64,000 nucleotides of DNA from Adineta steineri (lineage: Eukaryota; Rotifera; Eurotatoria; Adinetida; Adinetidae), in contig CAJNOI010000117.1 in assembly GCA_905250115.1 (NCBI GenBank), positions 1-64,000 of the forward strand, in the 5' to 3' direction. Below are positions 22,667-33,429 of the stretch, piece after piece (the stretch's first letter is position 1; every line of letters begins with the position of its first letter). Below the pieces are notes generated by a model that did no database searches, had not been told where the DNA came from, and saw only the letters and a program-made list of their open reading frames with translations. The position numbers and the translations under genes were made by a program.

Positions 22667-24469
22667 TTATATGAAGCTTTTACCATCCATCGCATCGGAC
22701 ATTTGATTACGAAAACGATCAATTTTACTTTTTAAACCAGGATCAACAGTTTTACCACCTCTTACCACATTCTTAGTATCAATAAGTTTTAAAATGTCAT
22801 CCAACATAGGAAATAAAAATTGTTTAAAAATATCATCATTTGATTTCACCAATTTGTCCAAATCATTCACCTTTTCGTTCAATACCATTACATCTTGATC
22901 CATTTTATGATTAATAGATTTAAGATCATGAATTTCATTATTAATTCTTTTATCATTTTCATTTTTTTCAATCATAAATTGTTGAAAACCTTGATTTGTA
23001 ACACACAATTTACTTAAAGTTTCATTAACTTGAGAGAGACCTGATATAAGAGTATTTAATTTTAAATCCATTGGATTACTGGATGGTGCCCACGGAGCTG
23101 CTGTACGAGGAAAATCATTATTAATATGTTGAGACGTGTTATTATTAGCTATATTAGCTGCAATAGACGAAGAATATGAAGTAACATTATTATTGATGTT
23201 CATTAATTTTTTTGTAAGATCAGCACGAAAGGTTTTAACAACAGGGCATTTCATAGAGTTAGATAGATGATCACCATTGCAATGTTTACATTTAATAATA
23301 GATGAACAATGATGCATTTTTAAATCTTTAAAAGATTGACCACAGGATTTACAAGTTTCATCTTGTTCAGTACATTGACGACGAAAATGTCCTACTGAAC
23401 AACATTTTGAACATATTAAAACATTCACAGGAGCAATATATTCTTCAATTTCATAACAAATATAATTAACATATACCAGTTTATTATTTAATAAATCATC
23501 TCTTTCTTTAGCACAAGTCAATTCTAATTTCACCATTTTAATATCATTACTAAATTTATTTTTCATACGAATAACATTCTTAATACTAGGATATAAATTC
23601 TTAAGATCCAGAGAAAATTCATCAAAATCTAACTGAATATCAACATTTTTAATAATCAAAGACAATTGTGGAGGAATAGATGGAACAGAAGGAAAAGTAA
23701 ACTGTTCACCACAAATCACCAATGGCCACTTCGAATGATCTAATAAAACAGCAAAAGAAGTTGAATCTTTAACATATAATAAAACATCCATTTCATTGTT
23801 GTTGCATTTGATGGTGGACCTTTGACAACTAATAACTTCAATAGTAAGATTATGATCAGATTTATAATGCTTGATCACCTCTGCTTTGAAATAAGTAATT
23901 GAAACATTGGTAGATTTAAATCGAACTATGTGTGGTGGAAAAGGAAAACGTGTCAACGCATAACGAGCAGAAGCTGTTGTTAATAATTGTTGCTGTTGAT
24001 TATGACCTGTTGTAAAATTATTTGAAATTACTGATGAAGTAGTAGTAACATGATTATTAACATTTAAATTCATATTCACATTATCATTAACTGTATCAGT
24101 AACATTATGATGATGTAATAATTGAGGACGAATTGTACTACTACTTTGATTATTTATCTGTTTTGATTTTTTATAACATACATCTTGAAAATCACCATCA
24201 TTAGAAGCATTAGAAAGACATCTACGTGATGGACGTGTTGGAGAAATAACTAGTTGTACTTCAGAAGTTCCACTAGCAGAAGCATGTTGATGTCTAATCA
24301 AACTTGAGTTCAAAAGAACATTTTCACTTGTGACATTAATAGAATCTTGACGATGACATTTTTGTTGATTAAAACCAGTTGATAATGGTACATTAATTGA
24401 CTTACCAGTAACATCATCATTTTTCTGTATGTCAGTCAGCAACTTTGAATTAAGATTGCAATTACCCAT
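22667..24469 (-). CDS. LINE ORF1: Gag-like RNA-binding protein, 600 aa, intact
   Basis: Nucleic-acid-binding ORF1 protein of a non-LTR retrotransposon, open over 600 codons. The first ~190 residues are Asn/Ser/Thr-rich and low complexity. Residues ~190-350 resemble the RRM-like region of such Gags (TVLL-type strands are not certain). Three cysteine knuckles follow: CSKCCSVGHFRRQC (CX2CX4HX4C), CKSCGQSFKDLKMHHC and CKHCNGDHLSNSMKC. The C-terminus (about 470-570) is a charged helical stretch with heptad-like spacing that could trimerise. The ORF2 fragment follows 120 bp on. Intact ORF1 next to a collapsed ORF2 is the reverse of normal 5' truncation of LINEs. Confidence 0.85.
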   Translation of the reverse strand: MGNCNLNSKLLTDIQKNDDVTGKSINVPLSTGFNQQKCHRQDSINVTSENVLLNSSLIRHQHASASGTSEVQLVISPTRPSRRCLSNASNDGDFQDVCYKKSKQINNQSSSTIRPQLLHHHNVTDTVNDNVNMNLNVNNHVTTTSSVISNNFTTGHNQQQQLLTTASARYALTRFPFPPHIVRFKSTNVSITYFKAEVIKHYKSDHNLTIEVISCQRSTIKCNNNEMDVLLYVKDSTSFAVLLDHSKWPLVICGEQFTFPSVPSIPPQLSLIIKNVDIQLDFDEFSLDLKNLYPSIKNVIRMKNKFSNDIKMVKLELTCAKERDDLLNNKLVYVNYICYEIEEYIAPVNVLICSKCCSVGHFRRQCTEQDETCKSCGQSFKDLKMHHCSSIIKCKHCNGDHLSNSMKCPVVKTFRADLTKKLMNINNNVTSYSSSIAANIANNNTSQHINNDFPRTAAPWAPSSNPMDLKLNTLISGLSQVNETLSKLCVTNQGFQQFMIEKNENDKRINNEIHDLKSINHKMDQDVMVLNEKVNDLDKLVKSNDDIFKQFLFPMLDDILKLIDTKNVVRGGKTVDPGLKSKIDRFRNQMSDAMDGKSFI

Positions 24470-27049
24470 AGTATAATTATGAACTTTAAGTACGAAAATA
24501 TATCACGTAGTGTAAGCGAGATTATATAATACGTAGAGAATAGAAAGGAAAGACAAAATACGACTTATCAGTACGTGTTAAGAAGCGAGAATGAGTATTT
24601 GTGATTTTTCATAGCTATTTTAAAATAATTATGTCATTATCTAAAGAGTTGGTTTGGGAGTTTCTGATTTGGATAAAACAATTTTTTATGCTTTCAAGAG
24701 TTAAATGGTGGGTTTTGGTTCGAGAAAATGGTCGCTATTGAATTTTAATGTGTACGGATAATGAAGTTTTCTCGATTTGAAGTAAAGAAATTTTGATAAT
24801 TTAAAAAAGGCTTTTATATACGCGGTTGTCTTACAAGTTGACAAGGCTAGCGCTTTATAAAATAGTAAAAGAACTTACCGCAAAAAAGTCTTCCTTCAAT
24901 CATAGAGTAGAAAACTCTTTCTTATATATCTTTAGAATGATCTACCTCAGTTGTAGAACACAAAAAATTTTCTCATCGAACTAAAAACTAATCTACCCTC
25001 AGTCGTAGAATATAAAACCCTTTTCTTATTTGACGGTCAAACAATCTACTATTAGCAAGGTAAATAATAAATCTTTCTCAGACAAACGTAAACTAAAGAA
25101 CTATTTAAAAGTTTGTAGAACAACTTGCCCTCTGTCGTCGAATAATAAATTCGTTATTTAAAACTCTAGAGTGATCTACCGTTTTGCTGCAATGGTCGAA
25201 TTGTCTATCGTTATGTATAGAATAAAAAACTTTTGTGCTAGTATTTTAGAGTGACCCACCCTTATGCGTACAAGAATACACTCTTTTGATGAAAACGTTG
25301 AGTAGCAAACCCTCAAAAATGTATTCCACACCCTTTTCATTTTTATACACTCTCACTGTCAAAAACGTTTCGATTTTTAAACTCCTGAAGAGTACTTGAT
25401 ATCAAAATGAACTTTTCAAAGATTTATGGGACATTTTTTAAGAACAACGGTTGGCTCAGATGCCTTTTTTTCACAGTGTAAACAGAAAAATAGACCATAT
25501 ATGGTAGCGGCTAGCCGTGAGTGGCCGATCGAAGAGAGGCCGACAAACGACTAGACGTTGATTGGAAAGATTTATCCTAAATTTAATAAGTGAGATTTGA
25601 CGTTTTTTGAGAAATTGTCAAGTGAATCGTTTCTTGAGCTGAAAACAAATCTTAATTACACATTTGACGTAACAAGATCTATTCAATAAAAGACTTGTGA
25701 ATACAAATGTGGCGTGAGCAAGAATAGATATACAGTTGTACGACCCTCACAATCCTTAGAAGCTGTCCGTTATTGTAGCATTTTAAATGAATATTTTGTT
25801 TCAAATGATCGTGGTTCGGGGTGATCCCAAACGTATCCCGATCTGGTTGTGTCTATTAAACAAGCTGAACAAAGTGAAACATATGAACGACATCTAATTG
25901 TATTTTCTCAAAGAAGCAATCGAATAGTGATGAGTCATCCCACTTAGAATCATGAATATTTGTCTGTCTATTTTGTTGAAATGAGTTTGAGTTCAGGAAT
26001 TAAAAACATGAAATCTTGAACAATTAAATACGATCGGATATCTGTAATAAACTTGGTTAGACTTAACTGAGGATAATAAACTCGAATTTAAGGTCTATTT
26101 TTGAAAATGGTACAACATCTATAAAGTAAATGTTTAACGAACTATCTTAAGGTATATACTTTGGAAAGATGATCAATTTTTCTGATTATTCAGCAATGTT
26201 AATATTGCTTTGCCCAGATTATTTTTAATGTGTGAGAATTTTCGAATATGCGGCATCACTACTCCTTGAACTTAATGAATTAGGTCAGTTTTTCAAAAAA
26301 TGAAACATACGGCTGCGATTGATCGTCTATTCCTCAAATTAAAAATGAACCTTGCTCGGTTAAGATTTCAGGATGAATAGATCCTGAGCAGATTCCCTTC
26401 CTTGATATGTAATCGAAATTGAAATTATTTTAATGATAATCGTAGGAGATTTTCTTTCAGAAAAAGGCCCCGAGTCTATAGGATGAGCGTTACTTGTAAT
26501 TACATGTAATATATATTAGATTTAGCTTAAAATTGATAAAAATGTTCTTAGAAAGAAAGAGATTATTTTATCTACAAAGAACTGCAAAGTTCATTTTGTA
26601 CTGATTGTATCCTCTCTTTTATTCAAAAATGACTCTTCTATTTATACGATTAAAAAAACAGCAAGAGGGACAAAGAGAGAAGATGTTGCTGCAGAGATTA
26701 AAAGTACAGGTATTACTAGAAAAAGTGGGATATATTACTAAGTAGAGAAATATTAGTATAGAGAAAGAGCACGCAAAGCAATTAATATTTTTCTATATGA
26801 GTCAAAAGACATGGAAAGAAAAAAAATGTATACAGGAAGAATAGTGGTAATGATATGATCTCACGCAACGAAAAGATCTTAACAAGAACTATCGATATAT
26901 TTTGTTATCATTTTTTTAATTAATTTTTTACGATTTCCTTTTGCATTATCACTTACCGTATTTCTCTCTTTGGCGTCTCATGTACTCAAATATGTAATAC
27001 TAGTGTAACTCTTCCTAATACTTGATTTCATGACTTTTAAATTCAAATT
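24470..27049. other. Long gene-poor region; LINE 5' flank and degenerate repeats
   Basis: 24470-24640 is likely the 5' untranslated region of the LINE. From about 24930 to 25340 a degenerate unit of roughly 60-90 bp (words like GATCTACCCTCAGTCGTAGAA and ATAAAACCCTTTTCTTA, each imperfect) recurs four to five times. The remainder to 27049 shows no reading frame or clear repeat. Confidence 0.4.
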
Positions 27050-27965
27050 CTTTATTTACTAAGTGCATCAATTAGAATAGTATTGGTACGTTCAATGAGA
27101 CCTTGAGTTTGAGGATGACGAGGTCTTTCATAGACAATACGCATATATTTATAAAAAGAATTAATATTTGGTTAATAAATGAAAAATAATTAGGCCATAA
27201 AGTAATAGAATTAAGTCTAATAATTATATGTATTTTATGAAATTAAAATGCATAAATTGCTATATAGTTATAGCATTAGTATATTAATTCTCACTTGGAA
27301 AATCTACTTGTAGGCTATTTATTAATTCATTGATAAGCGCTTTTCTATTATCACTTTGAAGAATAAGTGGTGGAGCAAACATCAGAAATATTTCCCGTAC
27401 ACAATGGTACACTTCACGTGATTCTTTGTGTTTTAAAGCTCTTGCCTAACAAAACTTAGTAAAATGGTCTTTAAATTGTAAGATCCATTTATAAATCTTG
27501 CCATTAGAACTAGCAGCCGACCGAATTCTCATTTCAATGAGATTCATTTGGATTCTTGTCATAAATTCTAAAACGTGAGATAATAGTATATTAATTAAAA
27601 GAATAAATTCAGTAAAATATTGAGAAATGTGATAAAACTTCTATGTAAAGTCTATACCTAATCTGTTCTACTTTCTTTTACATAGAAAGATAAATATATC
27701 AATATCAAAAAAAATCTCATATTTTTTGAATATTTTTAATAAATTGTTGTTTAAAAATCAGTAATGTCGTCTAACCTAATGCAATGACTGGCTTTGACAA
27801 TATCGGTCCAAGTATAGATTTTCTTTTTTGACATGACGAACAATTTTTTAAAAATATCTGTAATAAATTTCTGTTAAACCAGCTATAATTAATGACTAAA
27901 CTATCGAGATATTTATCACAACCACCATGTGCAGTTTCAATGTGAATCTTTCTACATATGGGCAC
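27050..27965 (-). pseudogene. Retroviral-type integrase gene remnant (GIN/Ginger or KRBA2-like), copy 1
   Basis: Minus-strand exons: 27965-27775 encodes an H2C2 zinc-binding domain (IHIETAHGG, then CSSCQKRKS); 27569-27295 encodes the catalytic core start with LILQSDN, the second catalytic Asp; 27130-27050 encodes RPRHPQTQGLIERTN, with the catalytic Glu. Putative GT-AG introns separate them. The first catalytic Asp lies in IQMNLIEM, where Asp is expected in place of Asn, and a TAG interrupts the core near 27449. This domain set is typical of cut-and-paste or LTR-derived integrases. Clearly dead. Confidence 0.65.
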
Positions 27966-28735
27966 GGCTAAGCGTTACGGAATTTAATTTTTTCATCTTG
28001 TGAGACATATATCCTCAATAACAACAGAGTTGTTTCTAAAATTTTGGGCATATATGAAGATCAACTAGCTCTACTAGCACTAAAAAATTTAATTTCATTG
28101 GCTTGTGGCGAGCCATAACGGAGTTATTTGAAAAACATCGTTCGTCACGGAATTTCAAAAAATGGACAAAACTTTGAGGGAAGACTTAGATTTTAACATT
28201 TTTCTTCGAAACTAATCGACTCATAAGTAAATATTCTATACAAAAGTTATTCAGTTTTCACAAGCTGTTAGAATATCATGTAGTTTTCGCTATGAGACAA
28301 TTCCTTCGAATAAGCCAACTTAATAGGCTGAGCGTTACGGAATTTCACCACTTTTCTCTTTTCCGCCGAGGACAGTTTAGTGCCACTTTTATGATAATTT
28401 TAACTATGAAATCTAACTTATTTTATTCGGCAAAGATTAAGAAAATTGTTTTTTTTATAAATCGATTAGCTTATTTTCATCTTTTTTTCAAAATTTCATT
28501 GAAAATTTCATTCATTACTTTGGTAAAAATGAAGAAACAGCGAAATTTCATAATTATTCACGTTTATAAACTCGTAAGAACGACAAATAATATTACTTTT
28601 TTATGTTAGCTGAGTAACTCGGAATGTAGAGTAAACTTAATAATATTTCAAGATTATACTGTCTGTAAAACAAATTTCTATATATTACTGACTCTAACCC
28701 TTTCTCAGCGAAGGGGATCGTTAGTGGCCTGTCCA
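27960..28735. mobile_element. TIR element (MITE family A), copy 1, decayed
   Basis: It begins GGGCACGGCTAAGCGTTACGGAATT and ends GGGGATCGTTAGTGGCCTGTCC, closely parallel to copy 2 at 36707-37787 over the first ~270 bp and the last ~35 bp, but shorter. It contains three copies of the CGTNACGGAATT word. The right terminus is degraded and no target duplication is visible. It inserted into or next to integrase copy 1. Confidence 0.6.
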
Positions 28736-30842
28736 CGTAACTACGTACATTAGTCGGCGAAGTTGACCAACGCTGTTAAGCAAAACAAATATCACCATCG
28801 TGTAGAGCAAGGTCGAAATCACTCAGAAATATGTTCTCTCTCTCCATAGGTCTGCATTATTGTGTGAAAATTTATCATACAAAAAGTGTGAGTCTCATAA
28901 GTCTCGAATGAACAAAATTATGACAGATCCTAGTTTTGAAATTTTTTTTGCAAAGAGACGTGCTTTTTTGAAACTCAATATATGAAGTAGTACTACTACT
29001 AATAGAGTACGTGTTTATGAAAAGAAAAGTGTGATCCATTGTTTCTTCGTGAATTTATCTAAGTGCGTAAACTTGGTACACCGATCTAGGTGATTCCGTC
29101 ACGAAAATAAAGTACAGTTCATTTCTAGTCAACAGTGATTGCGTTTTTAACCTTAGAGGTAGTGCTTTAAATAAAGTTTTTTATGCTCTATCTAATGAAT
29201 GGATTGGATGCTTTTTATAAATATTCTGGGTAGTGAAGATGGTCGTGACGGAATACCATCAGATGACCAATTTTTTTCATAGAGCTTTAAAATCTAATTT
29301 TTTTTAAAAGTTATAATTCCGAGTAGATGTGAGAACATTCACAGCTAATTTTAAAGACTGATTAGCTAATTCAGGACGTGCTCTTGTATTGATTTTCATC
29401 CGTTTTCTACTATGTGAATTTAACAAGAGGTTTAAACAACATAGAATGTAATGATAGACCGATTCTAACAGAACTTTACTAAATCGATCTTATGAATGCG
29501 ACTAGAATACTCGCAGTAGACAGACCTAGCAAATCTTGGTAAAAACTAGAGAATTCAGCTTAAATTGAAGAAGTAAGAGTGGATATATAGACGATGGAAT
29601 ATAGGTACTCAAGAGCATTTTGACTATAGCTCACGAGAGAATTATGCTAACAGCAATGTTGCTTTTGAGTTTGGTCTTTGTGATTAATACGAATTCCAAC
29701 GCGGTAAGAAACACCCTAGGGAAATAAGTTTCTTAACCCTTCTGTCTAGGTTGATAGACATTTCACTGGAATTTTAGACTAAGACATGGAATATATCAAT
29801 AAATTCAATGACAGCATTTCGATCTGATATTTTGCCTATGGACAACTCCATTAGTTTGTAGAATGTTGAGAAAATTTCAGCTCAAAAGAATATTCCGTTA
29901 CCGAAATACTAAAGTCTCAAACAACAAAGAATTTTAGTGTCAGTCTGCGAGATATAAATGATTTTTGAGACTAGTATTTTGGTAGCGGAACATTCTTTTG
30001 TGCTGAAATTTTCTGAACATTCTAAAGATTAATAGAGTTGTCGGTAGGCAAACTATTGGGTCGAAATACTGTCATTGAATCTGTTGATATATTCCATGTC
30101 TCAGAATAAAATTCCAGTAGAATCTCTATAATCCTAGACAGGAGGCCTGCGAAAATTTATTATTCTAGGATTTTTTTATCTCATTCAGATCTATATTATT
30201 CACAGAGATCAAACTCAAAGCGATATGACAGTTGAAAACGTTCTCTCGTTTGAAGACTCAATCTAATATATTCTGATACTCTTAAGAAGGGGGTTTTATA
30301 CTATGGAAACCGTAATCTAGAGTTTTTTGTCATTGGTTTTTAACGCGTAACATTAGATTATGTATTCTAAGGAACTATTGTTAGATTGCTCAAGAAAATC
30401 AAAGATCAGAAAATATGGTCATTTTTCAAAAGTAATTCCGTAACAAAAATGTGATTCCGTCACGACACATTTTCTCGCTTACAGAGATATGATTGCGTAA
30501 TTGCCAGATTTTCTTTTTTCTTACATATGAGTCGTCATCTGAGCTAAAACTTCTGTAAAGAATGTTTTTCTATTGCAGTTATAGTTGAGCTAAGTTTTTG
30601 AATTCCTTGAACAACACTCAAAGTTCAGTTCCGTTTTTGGTGATTCCGTAACGTGCCTATATTTCGATGATAAAATAAATATGGGAACTTGAAACCTCAT
30701 GAAACTTGCAGCATCTGTAGAGGAAACTGGCGTATATAGCATGTATAAATTTGGGCCTTGTCAGACTTTCCTTTAGTGAGATATTGAAAATACAAAGTGA
30801 AAAAACGTGATTCTGTCACGCTTTGACAGGCCGTAAAGCAGC
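28736..30842. other. Transposon debris with CGTNACGGAAT words
   Basis: No coding sequence. At least seven copies or near-copies of ATTCCGTNACG in either orientation (for example 29094, 29246, 29891, 30432, 30451, 30645, 30813) tie this stretch to MITE family A. The right edge (TCACGCTTTGACAGGCC, 30819-30835) resembles the reverse complement of a family A terminus, so it may be one or more related elements nested in each other. Confidence 0.45.
29741..30143. repeat. Large imperfect hairpin (two ~180-bp inverted arms, 44-bp loop)
   Basis: The left arm 29741-29920 and right arm 29965-30143 are reverse complements along their whole length at roughly 80 percent identity; for example GACATGGAATATATCAA on the left pairs with TTGATATATTCCATGTC on the right. 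The loop is 29921-29964. No reading frame spans it. Confidence 0.85.
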
Positions 30843-31212
30843 TACAATTAATAACTAAACTATCGAGACATTTATCTCAACCACCATATGCAGTTTCAAT
30901 GGGAATCTTTTTATATATATCATACATATTTTCATATAACAAAATAGGTTTTCCAAATTTAAGATCACATAAAAATTGACGTGTTCTAATTACACGTAAT
31001 ACAAATGAATTACGACACCATGATATAAAACGTGAACTATTTTCTGTAGAAGATAAATTATTTTATAAACACTCAATTATCTTTTCATTCATTTTATTAA
31101 TAATTACTGCCTTTTCTTGAAATTTAATATTAGGTGAGTCTATATGTTGATCTGCTTGCTCATAAAAAAATTGTCGTGATTCATTATCTGTTGACAATAT
31201 AGAGGTCATTGT
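30843..31212 (-). pseudogene. Integrase gene remnant, copy 2 (N-terminal part)
   Basis: The minus strand encodes an N-terminal segment with FISWCRNSFVLRV and PILLYENMYDIYKK leading into IPIETAYGG, the same H2C2 region as copy 1. It has stops at about 31068 and 30870. Bases 30847-30920 repeat 27880-27955 at about 90 percent identity, so the two pieces overlap and are not one gene simply split by an insertion. Confidence 0.55.
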
Positions 31213-32763
31213 TATATTTATTATAATTTAGATAATAAAAAGTTGTAGTCTGTTCGATTATAAAAATATACAAGTACATATCTTTCATTTTACAATAGAT
31301 TCGAATTTTATTTTACTACTGAAAAAAAGAGAGAAAAAAAGCAAACTTTGCCTGGGACGTATATATCTATATTTCACAACTGAAAATAAACGACTTTTAG
31401 AATCATAAATTTTTCAATTCGGATGGAGCCACCAGAATCAACAACTATTATGTCAGAATGTGTTATTCTTGCTAATAAATTCTTGAAACATTTATAATAG
31501 CTTCCTGTACTTTGTTTTCTAGATAAAGATATTATAGACACAATTGTTAGTGTCAATCGATTAAAACATTATACGTTTATTAAGAGGCTTATATTCAATG
31601 ATTCTTTTAATTAATTCATCTTTTCTTCAGAAAGGATCATAATCAATGCGATGATATCTTTGCAAGAGATGCGTCAATCATCGGCCAAAATCTTAAACCA
31701 ACATGCTTTATTTTCGATATATGCAAATTCGATATAAAGAAAAGTAAATCACATTTATTTGAATTCAATGTAAACAGTACATTACATTTCATAGCTCTAC
31801 GCGCGTGGTTCAGAAGCAATTATTACTTGAATTAAAAAAACGTACCTGCGATATTTAAACGTCAAGAAACACTCCGAAAGAGAAAAATATTGATCTTTCA
31901 ATCAACAATGTAGGAATTATATTTTCTTTGAATTTAATCTTAATTTTTTGTTTTAGTGCACAGTTATTTCGAGAAACTTTCAAGAAAAACGTACAGGAAA
32001 TATCATGTTACATGTTTCGATCTTATCCGTTTATGAACTATACAAATAACACTAATACGTCTTTTATTATAACATGAACTTATAAAATCTTTAATATTTT
32101 TTATTTGTACTTCTAAACAAACTATTTCTACTTACACACTTTATTTATTAAAATGTTCAAATAAATTACAATATAATTCATAACTTTGAAAAAATTTGTT
32201 ATACTATGTTCAACACATTACACAAAAAAATTATAATGCTATACTACGACATACATTCTTATCAAATAGAAACTAAGTTACAAAAATATAAATCAATTAT
32301 GTTGTATTCATTTTAAAAATTACAGTATTTATTTTCAAGAGACAAATTGTCACTCTTTTAAAACACAGCTAATACCGATATTAGTAGGCAGATCGCCTAT
32401 TATATACTCTTTGCTAGTTAATGAACATACGCATATATATTTTGGAGTTGAAATTAAAATTTTAATTTCTACTAAGATGTTATACTGTAGGAATATGTGA
32501 TTTCTCCTGTCATATAAATAGACCCTTATAAAGATGATGCAATACGTAGAACGAAAAGAAATAAAGAAGATATTTGATATTTAATTTCAACTTCTCGTGA
32601 CCGTATCAAAAGAGAAAACATTTGAAAATCATATAAAATGGAGCTATTTTATTGGAAATTGGATGAACATATATTATTCTTAGCTGAGAAATTTCGTTCA
32701 AAGTTTGTTATCACACAACCTACTTATAATGAGATCGTGCTAGTATTAAAAGATGGTCGTGGT
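31213..32763. other. Gene-poor region
   Basis: AT-rich, with no motif-bearing frame on either strand and no repeat that I could establish. Confidence 0.4.
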
Positions 32764-32911
32764 TAGTGGCGTATCCAGGATTTGGCCATTGGTATGGCAA
32801 TACCTTACGGAATTTTTAAAACCTACCGTATCGCTTGATAGTTTTCTGATGATTTAAAATCAGTCTCTAATCTTTCAGTGTTTTGAAAAAAGATTAATTT
32901 AACACGAAACG

Positions 32912-33098
32912 CAGGGGCGTACTAAACAAGGGAGACGTGTGGGGCACTATGCCCCCTTGCTCTGAGAAGTTTTAGTTTTGTTTGGTCTATAAAATCAAAA
33001 AAAGGGGTTTGACACATTTTTTGGCGTTAGATTTAAGCGAAAAGAGTATTACGCCTCTCTGCTTTTGAAACTATAAATGTTGAGAATTTACGCCCCTG
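32912..33098. mobile_element. hAT-like MITE, 187 bp, TIR CAGGGGCGTA
   Basis: It starts CAGGGGCGTA and ends TTTACGCCCCTG, a perfect 10-bp inverted terminal repeat of hAT type. It has no coding capacity. The flanking octamers do not match, so the target duplication has decayed. Nested in the 32764-38462 element. Confidence 0.75.
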
Positions 33099-33235
33099 AC
33101 TATTGACCAATCATATATCGTCCATATTTTACCCATATTTGTCCATTATTAGATACCATTCTATTATACTATCTACATATATATGCATACACTGTGTGAC
33201 CTGTTGAGGTCGTTTATCACAATTTATCTAGAACT

Positions 33236-33335
33236 TTTGGAGAGTTTTCCAGATATGCTATGCTTAACTTTTTAAAGGCTATCCAGATATGATATCTGTA
33301 ACTTTTGGAAAGATATATGAATAGGATTGAAATTC
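33236..33335 (-). repeat. 34-bp subterminal repeats, left cluster (inverted)
   Basis: About three degenerate units such as GGCTATCCAGATATGATATC, the reverse complement of the unit in the right cluster (for example GTTGTGGATACTATGTCTGG); another worn unit lies at about 33395-33425. Confidence 0.6.
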
Positions 33336-33429
33336 GAAGATTGTTGAGATGATATATTGGAATTTGTCTAAAATACAGTTAAGCATGGCACTTCCAGTTT
33401 TTGAAAGCTATCTGACCATAATATCATTG

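Noticed and set aside
28292..28609. 105-aa frame inside MITE A copy 1 as a transposase
   Set aside because: The element is too short, the frame is low-complexity Phe/Lys-rich, and copy 2 does not conserve it.
27050..31212. One integrase gene interrupted by a single insertion
   Set aside because: The two pieces overlap by about 75 bp with around 10 percent divergence, too long and too different for a target duplication.
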